A stretch of 56,701 bases of DNA, from the NCBI GenBank assembly GCA_029940535.1, contig JAPYUM010000016.1, positions 1 through 56,701 of the forward strand, in the 5' to 3' direction. Positions within the stretch are counted from its first letter, which is position 1; each line of letters opens with the position of its first letter. The notes below the pieces were generated by a model that ran no database searches, was not told the DNA's origin, and saw only the letters and a list, made by a program, of their open reading frames with translations. Shown piece after piece: positions 1-8,038 of this stretch. The stretch is from Vicinamibacterales bacterium. Its GTDB lineage: Bacteria; Acidobacteriota; Vicinamibacteria; Vicinamibacterales; UBA8438. Made by a program: the position numbers and the translations under genes.

Positions 1-72
1 ACGAGGGAGCAGGCAGGCGGCATGTGACCGAGGAAGCAACGCCGCCAGGCGGACGGATCGCCAGGAAACCTA
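1..72 (-). repeat. Intergenic repeat R, copy 1 (cut by window edge)
   Basis: Read on the minus strand, the segment opens with TAGGTTTCCTGGCGATCCG and continues into the core CCTGGCGGCGTTGCTTCCTC, then GGTCACA and CTGCTCCCTCGT. The same string recurs near 4100, 4430, 54006 and 56624. Its first three bases are the TAG stop codon of the ribonucleotide reductase gene. Only one inverted arm is inside the window; the other should lie just upstream of base 1. Confidence 0.75.
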
Positions 73-2874
73 GGCGCAGCCGCTGGTGGCGCCGCAGTTG
101 ACACACTTGTAGCAACTGCCGTTCCGAATCATGATGGCGCCGCAGGTCGAGCAGGGCGGAGCGTCCTGGTCGTTCTGGATCGCGAATGGGGCGCCTCGGC
201 TCCCGGACTCGGCATCGCCGTCGGCTGACGCGGCGGCGTCTCGATTCGTCGGCTCGAGGCCGGGGTCGAGCCGCTTCGCATCCGCCTCCCCGCCAGGCGT
301 CACATTGACCCCGGCGTGATACTGCGCCTCCGGCGACAGGAACTTCATCGCCATCCACCGGAAAATATAGTCAACGATCGACTTGGCCACACGTACGCCG
401 GAGTTCTTCGTGATCCCGGACGGTTCGAAACGCACGTGACTGAACTTGTCGACCAGCACCTGCAGCGGCACTCCGTATTGCAGCGCATACGACACTGCCT
501 GTGCGAATGCATCCGCAAATCCGGAGATGGTCGAGCCCTCTTTGGCCATCACCAGGAAAATCTCGCCAGGCGTCCCGTCCTCGAACAAGCCGACCGTGAT
601 GTAGCCTTCGTGTCCGGCAATATCGAATTTGTGGGTAATCGCCTGCCGTTCGTCCGGTAGCCGGCGTCGGACCGGTCGCGGCGTCGCGGCATCGATGGTC
701 TTGTCCTTCTCAGAGGCGGTGGCGGCGCGGAAGGTATTCAGCGGCTGCGTCCGTTTGCTACCGTCTCGATAGATCGACACTGCCTTGGTACCAAGGCGCC
801 ACGCATCGACATAGGCCTGCTCGATGTCCTCGATCGTGGCATCGGTCGGCACGTTGATCGTTTTCGAGATCGCCCCGGAGATGAACGGCTGCGTCGCCCC
901 GATCATCTTGACGTGCCCCATGTAGTGGATCGAGCGGGACCCGTGGGCCGGCTTGAAGGCACAATCAAACACATCGAGATGGGCCGGATCCAGGTGGGGT
1001 GCGCCCTCGATCGTTTCGTGTTCGTCGATATACGCGACGATCGCATCTACCTCATTCTGGGGGTAGTTCAACGCGGCCAGCGCCATCGGTACGGTGTGGT
1101 TCACAAGCTTCATGATCCCGCCGCCAACCAGCTTCTTGTACTTGACGAGCGCAATGTCCGGCTCGACGCCGGTGGTGTCGCAGTCCATCATGAAGCCGAT
1201 GGTGCCGGTAGGCGCCAGCACGGTGGCCTGCGCGTTTCGATAGCCGAATTCTTCACCCAACTCGACCGCGTCGCGCCAGGACTGACCGGCACCGTCCACC
1301 AGGGCCGCCGGGACGTGGTCGGCGTTGATCCCCTTCAGCGCATCGCGATGCTTCCGCATGACTCGGAGGAACGGCTCCCGATTGGCCGCGAATCCCGTGA
1401 ACGGTCCACCGTGGTCACGCGCGAGCCGCGCCGATTGCGCGTAGGCTTCCCCCGTCATCTGGGCGGTCAGCGCCCCGGCCCAATCCCGCCCTTTGTCGCT
1501 GTCGTACGGAAGTCCACGCGACATCAGCAGGGCGCCGAGATTCGCGTAGCCCAGACCCAGCGGCCGGTAGGCGAGGCTGTTCTTCCCGATGGCCTCGGTC
1601 GGATACCCGGCACAGTCGACGATGATTTCCTGGGCCGTGATCAGCGTCCTGACGGCGGCGGCGAAGGCCGGAGCGTTGAACTCTCCGTCGTCGTCGTTCA
1701 GGAACTTCATCAGATTGAGCGACGCGAGGTTGCAGGCCGAGTCGTCGAGGAACATGTACTCCGAACAGGGGTTCGACGCGCGAATCCGGTCGGTATTCGG
1801 GCAAGTGTGCCAGTCGTTGATCGTCGTATCGAACTGCATCCCCGGGTCGCCACAGACGTGCGTCCCTTCCGCAATCAGATGCATGACCTCGCTCGCCTTG
1901 TAGGTATCCATCACCCGACCGTCGGTGACCGCCCGGGTGTGCCACTCACCGTCGTCGAGCACCCCGCGCATGAAGTCGTCGGTGACCCGCACGCTGTTGT
2001 TCGAATTCTGGAAGAAGACCGATGAATACGCGGTACCGGTAAACGACCCGTCGTAGCCAGCGTCGATCAGCGCCCAGGCCTTGCGTTCCTCATCGACCTT
2101 GCAGTTGATGAAATCGACCACATCAGGGTGGTCGACATCGAGCACCACCATTTTCGCGGCCCGGCGTGTCTTGCCACCTGACTTGATCACGCCCGCAAAC
2201 GCGTCGTAGCCCTTCATGAACGAGACTGGACCGGACGCGGTGCCACCACCGCCGAGCAGTTCGCGCGACGACCGGATCGACGACAAGTTGGTGCCGGTGC
2301 CGGAGCCGAACTTGAACAGCATGCCCTCGGTCCGAGCCAGCGTCAGAATCGACTCCATCGTGTCTTCCACGGAGTTGATGAAGCAGGCCGAACACTGTGG
2401 GGCCTTTTCAAACCCGCAATTGAACCAGACCGGACTGTTGAAGGCCGCCTTTTGATACACCAGCAGATGCTTCAGGTCGTCACTGAACGCCTGTAGGTCG
2501 TCCTCACTGGCAAAGTACTGCTTCGCGCGGCCCCATTCGGTGATCGTCTCCACGACCCGTCCGATGAGCTGCTTGACGCTCCGCTCCCGGGTGGGCGACC
2601 CCATCGGTCCACGAAAATACTTGGAGACAACGATGTTCGTCGCCTGCTGCGACCAGAAGGACGGAATCTCGACATCGCGCTGCTCGAACACGACCTCGCC
2701 CTGCTCGCTCCCGATCAACGCCACTCTGGACTCCCATTCGATCTCATCGAATGAATCGATGCCTTCGGTAGTAAAGAATCGCGGAAATTCCAAACCCGGC
2801 TGAGCGGGAATCTCGGGGGTCAAGCTTGTTGGTGGGTCGACAGCTTCGGTTTCACGAGCAGCGCCTCTCGGCAT
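70..2874 (-). CDS. nrdJ: Vitamin B12-dependent (class II) ribonucleotide reductase
   Basis: Adenosylcobalamin-dependent reduction of ribonucleotides to deoxyribonucleotides in the cytoplasm. The 934-residue protein has the class II large form: an N-terminal segment with NSPVWFNCG, the active-site stretch NPCSEYMFLDDSACNLASLN, a GTIGFMMDCDTTG segment, and a C-terminal zinc-ribbon-like tail with CSTCG and CYKCVNCG cysteine pairs. I chose the ATG at 2874 because AAGGAG lies 7 bases upstream of it; a longer frame reaches 2907 but starts inside a hairpin. The gene stands alone. The stop codon lies in a repeat (copy 1). A candidate promoter with NrdR-like boxes lies about 300 bp upstream. Because class II enzymes are oxygen-independent, this gene could support growth with or without oxygen if cobalamin is available. 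Confidence 0.97.
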   Translation of the reverse strand: MPRGAARETEAVDPPTSLTPEIPAQPGLEFPRFFTTEGIDSFDEIEWESRVALIGSEQGEVVFEQRDVEIPSFWSQQATNIVVSKYFRGPMGSPTRERSVKQLIGRVVETITEWGRAKQYFASEDDLQAFSDDLKHLLVYQKAAFNSPVWFNCGFEKAPQCSACFINSVEDTMESILTLARTEGMLFKFGSGTGTNLSSIRSSRELLGGGGTASGPVSFMKGYDAFAGVIKSGGKTRRAAKMVVLDVDHPDVVDFINCKVDEERKAWALIDAGYDGSFTGTAYSSVFFQNSNNSVRVTDDFMRGVLDDGEWHTRAVTDGRVMDTYKASEVMHLIAEGTHVCGDPGMQFDTTINDWHTCPNTDRIRASNPCSEYMFLDDSACNLASLNLMKFLNDDDGEFNAPAFAAAVRTLITAQEIIVDCAGYPTEAIGKNSLAYRPLGLGYANLGALLMSRGLPYDSDKGRDWAGALTAQMTGEAYAQSARLARDHGGPFTGFAANREPFLRVMRKHRDALKGINADHVPAALVDGAGQSWRDAVELGEEFGYRNAQATVLAPTGTIGFMMDCDTTGVEPDIALVKYKKLVGGGIMKLVNHTVPMALAALNYPQNEVDAIVAYIDEHETIEGAPHLDPAHLDVFDCAFKPAHGSRSIHYMGHVKMIGATQPFISGAISKTINVPTDATIEDIEQAYVDAWRLGTKAVSIYRDGSKRTQPLNTFRAATASEKDKTIDAATPRPVRRRLPDERQAITHKFDIAGHEGYITVGLFEDGTPGEIFLVMAKEGSTISGFADAFAQAVSYALQYGVPLQVLVDKFSHVRFEPSGITKNSGVRVAKSIVDYIFRWMAMKFLSPEAQYHAGVNVTPGGEADAKRLDPGLEPTNRDAAASADGDAESGSRGAPFAIQNDQDAPPCSTCGAIMIRNGSCYKCVNCGATSGCA

Positions 2875-2894
2875 TATGCAACTCCTTCCGACGC

Positions 2895-2914
2895 GTGACA
2901 CAAACACGTGTCAC
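2895..2914 (-). promoter_or_regulatory. Hairpin just upstream of the nrdJ ribosome-binding site
   Basis: GTGACAC and GTGTCAC form a perfect 7-bp inverted repeat around a 6-base spacer. The element ends 21 bases before the nrdJ ATG and about 8 bases before its Shine-Dalgarno sequence. It could be an operator or an RNA hairpin that affects translation; the sequence alone does not decide. Confidence 0.45.
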
Positions 2915-3179
2915 GAAACCTGTGGTGGAACATCCGTCCGTTGGTGTCACCACGAATCGAATACCAAGGACCTCTCTCACGGATTCGGGCTAGACACCAC
3001 CGTCGTATGCAGCGCGACGGCAAGCGATGCAACCACGCTCGACAGGCGATGTGTCGGACGACGTCGCAACCGGTCGAATGGACCCGACGACCAGCCTAGA
3101 TTTCGGTGAAAAATGACCCCAAATCCGCGAGACAGGCCACTCGAAACTTCGACGGCTGGGCACCCTCGCAAGTTCGCCT
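2915..3179 (-). other. Long 5' leader of nrdJ
   Basis: If the promoter at 3180-3208 is used, nrdJ mRNA has a leader of about 300 nucleotides. I looked for cobalamin riboswitch features (the B12 box and the conserved GCCACTG) and did not find them. Short frames here have no ribosome-binding site or recognisable product, so I see no gene. Confidence 0.35.
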
Positions 3180-3208
3180 ACTATGGGCCCAGATATCGTG
3201 ATTGTCAA
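3180..3208 (-). promoter_or_regulatory. Candidate sigma-70 promoter for nrdJ
   Basis: On the minus strand TTGACA (3208-3203) is followed by a 17-base spacer and CATAGT (3185-3180), which matches the -10 consensus at 4 of 6 positions. It faces nrdJ and lies directly downstream of the NrdR-like boxes. Confidence 0.55.
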
Positions 3209-3215
3209 GAAATAG

Positions 3216-3263
3216 CCACAAGATGTGGTGTAACACTTTTAGGTCAAACGCAAGATATAGTGA
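3216..3263. promoter_or_regulatory. Tandem NrdR-like boxes
   Basis: Two 16-bp palindromic boxes, CCACAAGATGTGGTGT (3216-3231) and ACGCAAGATATAGTGA (3248-3263), match the NrdR box consensus at about 12 and 13 of 16 positions by my count. Their starts are 32 bp apart, the roughly three-turn spacing known for paired NrdR boxes. They sit just upstream of the nrdJ promoter, so ATP/dATP-sensing NrdR control of nrdJ is the natural reading. An nrdR gene is not in this window. Confidence 0.6.
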
Positions 3264-3310
3264 ATACACCCTGAAAAACAGGCCGTTCTACCGTGTGGTA
3301 AAGTCCGCGC

Positions 3311-4102
3311 ATGTCGACCGGCGACGCACCGAGCCTGCTCGATCAGGACCAGCCAACCGATTCCGACTCACACCCACCGACGCGGTCGCCGCAGCCGTCG
3401 CCCGCGGAACGCTTCCGGGCCCTGATCGAGGTGACGCTCTGCTCGGGGTTCCCGACCCAACTCGCGCTCATCCTTGTGCTAGCGATGATCGGGGCGGCCC
3501 CGCCCGGCGGTACGCTGCCTCTGTTCTATGTGGTGGTGTTGTCGCTGGCCGACGCGGTGCTCGTCCTGGGACTGATCTGGGTCTTACTTCGCGCGCACGG
3601 TGAACGCCCCGTTGCGATGTTCCTCGGTGTTCGCCCGATCGGACGGGAAGCCACCCTCGGTCTGTTGCTCGTACCGGCGGCGTTGCTGCTTGTCGCCGCC
3701 GCATTCAGCCTCCTGCTTCAAGTCGCACCGTGGCTGCACAATGTGACCGAGAACCCCTTGGAGGCCTTGATCGACTCACCGCTCAACGCCGCTGCGTTTG
3801 CCCTTATCGCCGTGGTTGCGGGAGGCGTCCGGGAAGAAGTGCAGCGGGCCTTTGTCCTGAGCCGGTTCGAAACTCACCTGGGGGGACCAGCCGTCGGCTT
3901 GATCGTGTTCAGCGTCGCGTTCGGACTCGGCCATCTGGTTCAAGGACGTGACGCCGCAATCGTGACCGGTCTGCTTGGCGCCTTCTGGGGCATCCTGTAC
4001 CTGAAGCGCCGAAGCATCGTCGGCCCCGTCGTCTGTCACGCCGGCTTCAACCTGACCGAAGTGCTCATCGCCTACAACGTCGCCACATCCGCCGCGTCCT
4101 AG
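3311..4102 (+). CDS. CPBP-family intramembrane metalloprotease
   Basis: A 263-residue integral membrane protein of the CAAX-protease/bacteriocin-processing (Abi, CPBP) family. A hydrophilic N-terminus of about 45 residues is followed by several hydrophobic helices. The family motifs are present: an EE..R-type motif in GGVREEVQRAFVLSRFE, then FGLGHLVQG with the second metal-ligand region, and VVCHAGFN near the C-terminus. The substrate is unknown; members process prenylated or secreted peptides or act in immunity to bacteriocins. It is transcribed away from nrdJ and convergently with the SurA-like gene, and its TAG stop forms the first bases of repeat copy 2. Confidence 0.85.
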   Translation: MSTGDAPSLLDQDQPTDSDSHPPTRSPQPSPAERFRALIEVTLCSGFPTQLALILVLAMIGAAPPGGTLPLFYVVVLSLADAVLVLGLIWVLLRAHGERPVAMFLGVRPIGREATLGLLLVPAALLLVAAAFSLLLQVAPWLHNVTENPLEALIDSPLNAAAFALIAVVAGGVREEVQRAFVLSRFETHLGGPAVGLIVFSVAFGLGHLVQGRDAAIVTGLLGAFWGILYLKRRSIVGPVVCHAGFNLTEVLIAYNVATSAAS

Positions 4103-4161
4103 GTTTCCTGCCGATCCGTTCGCCTGGCGGCGTTACTTCGTCGGTCACAGCCCACCTGGCT
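4100..4161 (+). repeat. Intergenic repeat R, copy 2 (one arm and part of core)
   Basis: TAGGTTTCCTGCCGATCCG is followed by CCTGGCGGCGTTACTTCGTC and GGTCACAGCC, then the copy breaks off and module M follows. The first TAG is the stop codon of the CPBP protease gene. Together with M copy 1 and R copy 3 it fills the whole gap between two convergent genes. Confidence 0.75.
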
Positions 4162-4171
4162 GGGCCATTCC

Positions 4172-4266
4172 TCAGACGGGGCTGCGCCCCGAACCCCACG
4201 CGAACGCTACGCGGGGACCCCGAGAGCCCCACTCCGCGGCCGCGAGGCGCGCACATGCGCGCCTAG
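4172..4266 (+). repeat. Intergenic repeat M, copy 1
   Basis: About 95 bp starting TCAGACGGGGCTGCGCCCCG (a GC hairpin) and ending in a GCGCGCACATGCGCGCC palindrome. The reverse complement recurs at 53866-53959 with about five differences by eye, and diverged copies lie at 33377-33464 and 53086-53131. Open frames through it give the same peptides in different copies, but these are repeat translations and not genes. Confidence 0.8.
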
Positions 4267-4325
4267 GCTCACAGAGGAGGAAGCGACGCCGAAGGCGGAC
4301 GTGTCCCTGCCTCGCGCGCCCCGGG

Positions 4326-4433
4326 GGTTTGCTGTCGAGGTGTTCGGCTGGCAAGGCGCGACGAGGGAGCAGCCAGGCGGGCTGTGACCGAGGAAGCAAC
4401 GCCGTCCAGACGGGCACCTCGGCAGCAAACCTA
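4326..4433 (-). repeat. Intergenic repeat R, copy 3 (complete, with both arms)
   Basis: Arms GGTTTGCTGTCGAGGTG (4326-4342) and CACCTCGGCAGCAAACC (4415-4431) are complementary over 17 bp with one G-T pair. Between them, on the minus strand, lies the shared core CTGGACGGCGTTGCTTCCTC to GCGCCTTGCCAGC. The arm sequence differs from that of copy 6 yet remains self-complementary. The outer edge supplies the TAG stop codon of the SurA-like gene. Confidence 0.8.
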
Positions 4434-5081
4434 CGGCACGCGGGAGACGTCGGCTCGGTCGACGAGCGTCGAAACCCAGGCGTCGATCGATTCCTGACGC
4501 AGCGCTCGGGTCAGTTGCCGGCGTGCCTCGTCGCGGGCTTCCTCGAGCGACCGCGCGGGGTCATCCCGCAACTCCTCGGCATGCTCCTGCATCCACGCCT
4601 CGAGTTCCTCCTCGGTCGGCTGTCGCGCCCCCGGAAACCGCCGCGCCAGATAACGTTCGACCCGGAGGTCCTCGCGCAGGAGCTGCTTGAGGTCCTCTGC
4701 CGTGAAACCGACGGCGGGCAACACGGCTCGCAGCGCATCCAGTCCCCCGAGTCTCTCGGCGACAACCGCCATCTGGCCTTCGACCTCCTGAGTTGAGGGC
4801 TCCTCGATCACATTGGCCGAAACCTCGTTCACGACGAGCTGACGTTCGATGAGGGCGGTCAGTGTCTCCGGCACCGGATCGGCCGAGGCCGGCAGGTCGA
4901 CGAGCCCGAGTTCCAGAAACGCGCGCACGTCAGACAACATGATGACCTTCGGCGCCACGACCGCGAGCACCCTGTCCACGAGGTCCAGGGAGACGGGAGC
5001 TTGTCCCGCCCCGATGGCCGGGGCCACGGCCACACACATCGTTAAGGACACTGACCAGAATAACCTTGCCACCCTGATCAT
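4431..5081 (-). CDS. SurA-like periplasmic chaperone, N-terminal domain only
   Basis: A 216-residue exported protein with a signal peptide (about residues 1-25, ending near AIGAGQA). After it comes a helical region resembling the SurA N-terminal chaperone domain: DRVLAVVAPKVIMLSDVRAF, LIERQLVVNEV, LREDLRVERYLARRF. No parvulin (PPIase) domain follows, so peptidyl-prolyl isomerase activity is not expected. It is the last gene of an operon; its ATG shares one base with the TGA of the upstream Omp85 gene. Context suggests it escorts outer-membrane proteins to the Omp85/TamB machinery. The family call rests on general pattern and is moderately sure. Confidence 0.7.
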   Translation of the reverse strand: MIRVARLFWSVSLTMCVAVAPAIGAGQAPVSLDLVDRVLAVVAPKVIMLSDVRAFLELGLVDLPASADPVPETLTALIERQLVVNEVSANVIEEPSTQEVEGQMAVVAERLGGLDALRAVLPAVGFTAEDLKQLLREDLRVERYLARRFPGARQPTEEELEAWMQEHAEELRDDPARSLEEARDEARRQLTRALRQESIDAWVSTLVDRADVSRVP

Positions 5082-8038
5082 CAGAAGGCTTGGCCGATGC
5101 TGAAGTGCAACGCGGTCAGCGATTCCCGCTCACCCGCGAACTCGCGCCGGTCCAGCTTGAATCCCAGATCGACTCGGATCGGTCCCACCGGCGACCGGTA
5201 GCGCACGCCGAAGCCGGCACTGCCTCGAATCTCATCCAGCTGGAAGTGGCTGACGCGGTCGAAGACGTTACCGGCGTCCAAGAAGCCAACCATCTGGAAG
5301 GCGCCGCCGACCGGCACGCGCAGCTCGGTAATCATCACCAGCATCGCGTTGCCACCGGTCGGAAACCCGTTCGCGTCGATCGTAGGGGCAGCCCCCGGCT
5401 GGTCCACGGTGGGTCCGGTCCCGAGCCGATCCAACGCGAACCCGCGCACGGTGGTATCCCCTCCCGAGAAAAACCGCTCACTGGCGGGCAGGTCCGAGAT
5501 ATCCACCGACTGCGCCTCCTCGGTGTCCACAAACACCAGCACGCCGTCATCCTGCAAGACCAAGATAGGCAACGGCGCGATGCTCACCGTGCGGTTGAAT
5601 CCGCGCGCCAAACCAATCCGCCCACTGGCGGCGAGCACGAGGTCTCCAGGAAGTTGACGGAACACCGACCCCTGGAGCGAGGTCTTGACAAAGCCCACTT
5701 CTGACCCGACCGCGCGAAACGCCCCCTCCGCCTCCACGCCCAGTAGCATCCCCTGAGTCGGCTCGAGCGGATCGTCGCGGGTGTCGCGCACCAATCCAGC
5801 GGTAAAGGTGGACAACTTCACGCTGGGAAACAATCGGTCGACGAGGGGCGCCTCCTCTTGCACAAACTGGGCGTTCGTCAGCCGGTTCTGGCCGTATCTA
5901 TACCCGACACTGCCAGTCATGGTGAAACCGATGGCGCGTCTGAGCTCAACGTTCACGCCCCGACCGAACAGGTCAAAGCTGGGACGAATCGTCTGCTCGA
6001 TGAACCCGGAGATGAGCAGGTCGCCCGCCCGCCCGAACGCCCGAGGTTCGCGGTAATTCAACAGGACCCGGTACTCGTTGAACCCGAGACTCGATGTCGG
6101 CACTGCCGCATCCAGGTCGTCCTTTCGACGCACGCTGACCCGGGTGAACAGATCGATCGATCGGTTCTTGCCCCACAGATTGCGCCGACCGATCTCGAAG
6201 AACCCGCGCGGCGCGAGCTCCAGACGTTCGGTGGCGGCGCCGGCCTCGGTCGCGCGGAGCCGTTGGGTCAGCTCGACCCCACCGCCATACCCGATACTGG
6301 TGGCCGGCGCTTCCTCCACGACGACCACGACGTCGCGTCGGTCCCCGCCGCCGTGACTGATCGTGAGCAGGTCCACCCGTCGAAACAACCCCAGCGCGTT
6401 CAACCGTCGGCGCGTCTCGACTTGCTCGTCCAGACCGAGTGGTGCCCCGGGTCGGAACGTCACCTCCGAACGGACCGTCGATGGCGAGATCTGGCGCATC
6501 CCGACGACCAGCACATGGTCCACGACGACCTGGACGCCCTCCACCACCTGGAACGTTACCTCCGCGCCCGTGAGATCCTCGTCAAACACGACCCGGGCAT
6601 CGACCAGCACCGTCTCATACCCCTCGTTGAGGTACTGTTCACGGATCCGCAGGCGATCGACCTCCAGGCGGGGCGCGTAGTACGGCACGCCGGACACGGT
6701 GTCGAGCAGGGCTGCGAGCTCGGCCGGGGCAAACGCATCGTTGCCGCTGAACGCCACCGTGCCGACAGTCGTGCGCGGGCCCTCAATCACCCGCACCGTG
6801 CACACCAGATGCGTCTCCTGGGTCTCGTCCTCGTCCGGCGGCTCTACGTCGGCGAGCGCCGGAATGACCTGCGTGCGGCTATATCCCCGTCGAGCGTAGG
6901 CGGCTCGGATGGCGGTCGTTCCCAGGTCGATGTCGGACATGACCAGCGGGGCGCCTGGTGCAAGATTGAGCAGTTCCACCAGCTCCGTCTCGGTCACGAC
7001 CTGCTGCCCCTCGAACCGGACGCCGACCACGCGATGCATCCGACCGCGAGCCACCGTGAACACGACCGACAGCTCTCCCACCGCCGCCATCCGACGATGC
7101 GAGACGCTGGCGTCTCGATACCCGAGCCCGCGCAGGTGGAGTTCGAGCCGTAGGCTGGAGTCCTCCAACAGGTCTTCGTCGATGGACCCCTCACTGGCGA
7201 TTGGGACCAACTCCTCCAGCCGCGCCTCGGGCACATCGTCGCCCTCGAAGACCACCTCCACCGGCGACCCCGTCTGGATGTCCAGCACCACGTCCACCAC
7301 GCGGCCGTCCGGACTCGGCGACACATCGTGGCGCAACCGGGCTTCGTAGTAGCGCTGGCCGCGGAGGTCCGCCTCATAGTCGTCCAATCGGGTCTCGAGA
7401 TCCGCCGGGTCGTAGGCCACACCCTCTGCGAGCTCCAGCCTCCGCAACACCCCGGGACGATTTTCGTCAGACACGCCGCGGAAGTCGATATGACCGATCA
7501 GCGCGGCCGGCCCTTGATCGACATCGAACACCAGACGGCCATCGACGGTGTCGGTTGAAATGCGCACCGCGAACCGGCCGGCCTCCTGGTAGATGTCCTC
7601 GAGCATCGCGACCGCGGCCGGGATCTGGTCGGTGCGTACGGCGCGCCCGAAACGTCGAGTGATGGGTCCGAGCAACTCCTCGGCCGGGAGCCCCAGGGAG
7701 CCTCGAAAATCCACGGCCCCGGTGGTAGGGACCGGGAACAGGTCGTAACGCACCACGACACTGCGAGGCTCCGCGGCGGCGCTCACCCGCACCTCGGCGA
7801 AGTAACCACGGGTGAACAGGTGGAGCACGCTCTCACGCACTTGGCGAAGGGAGAACGGCTGGCTGGTCCGGGTCTCGATCAGCTCGAGGATGGTGCGGTC
7901 GTCGATGACGACGCCGTCCTGGAATACCCGAACCACGGCCACCGTCTGCCCGACGAGATCGACGGGGGCGGCGGCACGGACCGAGGCGGGCACACAGGCC
8001 AGTACGACGGCCAGCAGCCACGCTGACCCACGGTTCAA
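5081..8038 (-). CDS. Omp85 (BamA/TamA) family outer-membrane assembly protein
   Basis: A 985-residue outer-membrane beta-barrel with a signal peptide (residues 1-23). About 600 residues of POTRA-type repeats (DFRG, FEGQQV, FSGNDAF and similar strand starts) precede a C-terminal barrel. The barrel carries Omp85 hallmarks: DTRDDPLEPTQGM, the loop-6 motif VRGF, and a C-terminal phenylalanine. BamA usually has five POTRA domains; the length here suggests six or seven. The start is TTG at 8038, overlapping the TGA of tamB as TTGA. Position directly after tamB favours a TamA-like partner for TamB, but a BamA role cannot be excluded. Confidence 0.92.
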   Translation of the reverse strand: MNRGSAWLLAVVLACVPASVRAAAPVDLVGQTVAVVRVFQDGVVIDDRTILELIETRTSQPFSLRQVRESVLHLFTRGYFAEVRVSAAAEPRSVVVRYDLFPVPTTGAVDFRGSLGLPAEELLGPITRRFGRAVRTDQIPAAVAMLEDIYQEAGRFAVRISTDTVDGRLVFDVDQGPAALIGHIDFRGVSDENRPGVLRRLELAEGVAYDPADLETRLDDYEADLRGQRYYEARLRHDVSPSPDGRVVDVVLDIQTGSPVEVVFEGDDVPEARLEELVPIASEGSIDEDLLEDSSLRLELHLRGLGYRDASVSHRRMAAVGELSVVFTVARGRMHRVVGVRFEGQQVVTETELVELLNLAPGAPLVMSDIDLGTTAIRAAYARRGYSRTQVIPALADVEPPDEDETQETHLVCTVRVIEGPRTTVGTVAFSGNDAFAPAELAALLDTVSGVPYYAPRLEVDRLRIREQYLNEGYETVLVDARVVFDEDLTGAEVTFQVVEGVQVVVDHVLVVGMRQISPSTVRSEVTFRPGAPLGLDEQVETRRRLNALGLFRRVDLLTISHGGGDRRDVVVVVEEAPATSIGYGGGVELTQRLRATEAGAATERLELAPRGFFEIGRRNLWGKNRSIDLFTRVSVRRKDDLDAAVPTSSLGFNEYRVLLNYREPRAFGRAGDLLISGFIEQTIRPSFDLFGRGVNVELRRAIGFTMTGSVGYRYGQNRLTNAQFVQEEAPLVDRLFPSVKLSTFTAGLVRDTRDDPLEPTQGMLLGVEAEGAFRAVGSEVGFVKTSLQGSVFRQLPGDLVLAASGRIGLARGFNRTVSIAPLPILVLQDDGVLVFVDTEEAQSVDISDLPASERFFSGGDTTVRGFALDRLGTGPTVDQPGAAPTIDANGFPTGGNAMLVMITELRVPVGGAFQMVGFLDAGNVFDRVSHFQLDEIRGSAGFGVRYRSPVGPIRVDLGFKLDRREFAGERESLTALHFSIGQAF

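Noticed and set aside
913-2025. Long plus-strand frame opposite nrdJ (370 codons)
   Set aside because: It is antisense to a fully conserved enzyme, is rich in Arg/His/Val as expected for a GC-rich shadow frame, and shows no motif or ribosome-binding site.
2915-3179. Cobalamin riboswitch in the nrdJ leader
   Set aside because: It would suit a B12-dependent enzyme, but the B12 box and conserved core bases are not there.
4065-4428. Small frames in 4065-4428 sharing peptides with frames near 53735-53959 and 56455-56658
   Set aside because: The shared peptides (for example EWGSRGPR, FAWGSGRSPV) come from translating copies of repeats M and R in the same frame. They are not a protein family.
4100-4433. 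CRISPR array or retron/diversity-generating template repeats
   Set aside because: The repeats are dispersed singly, have no regular spacers, and no cas or reverse transcriptase gene is in the window.
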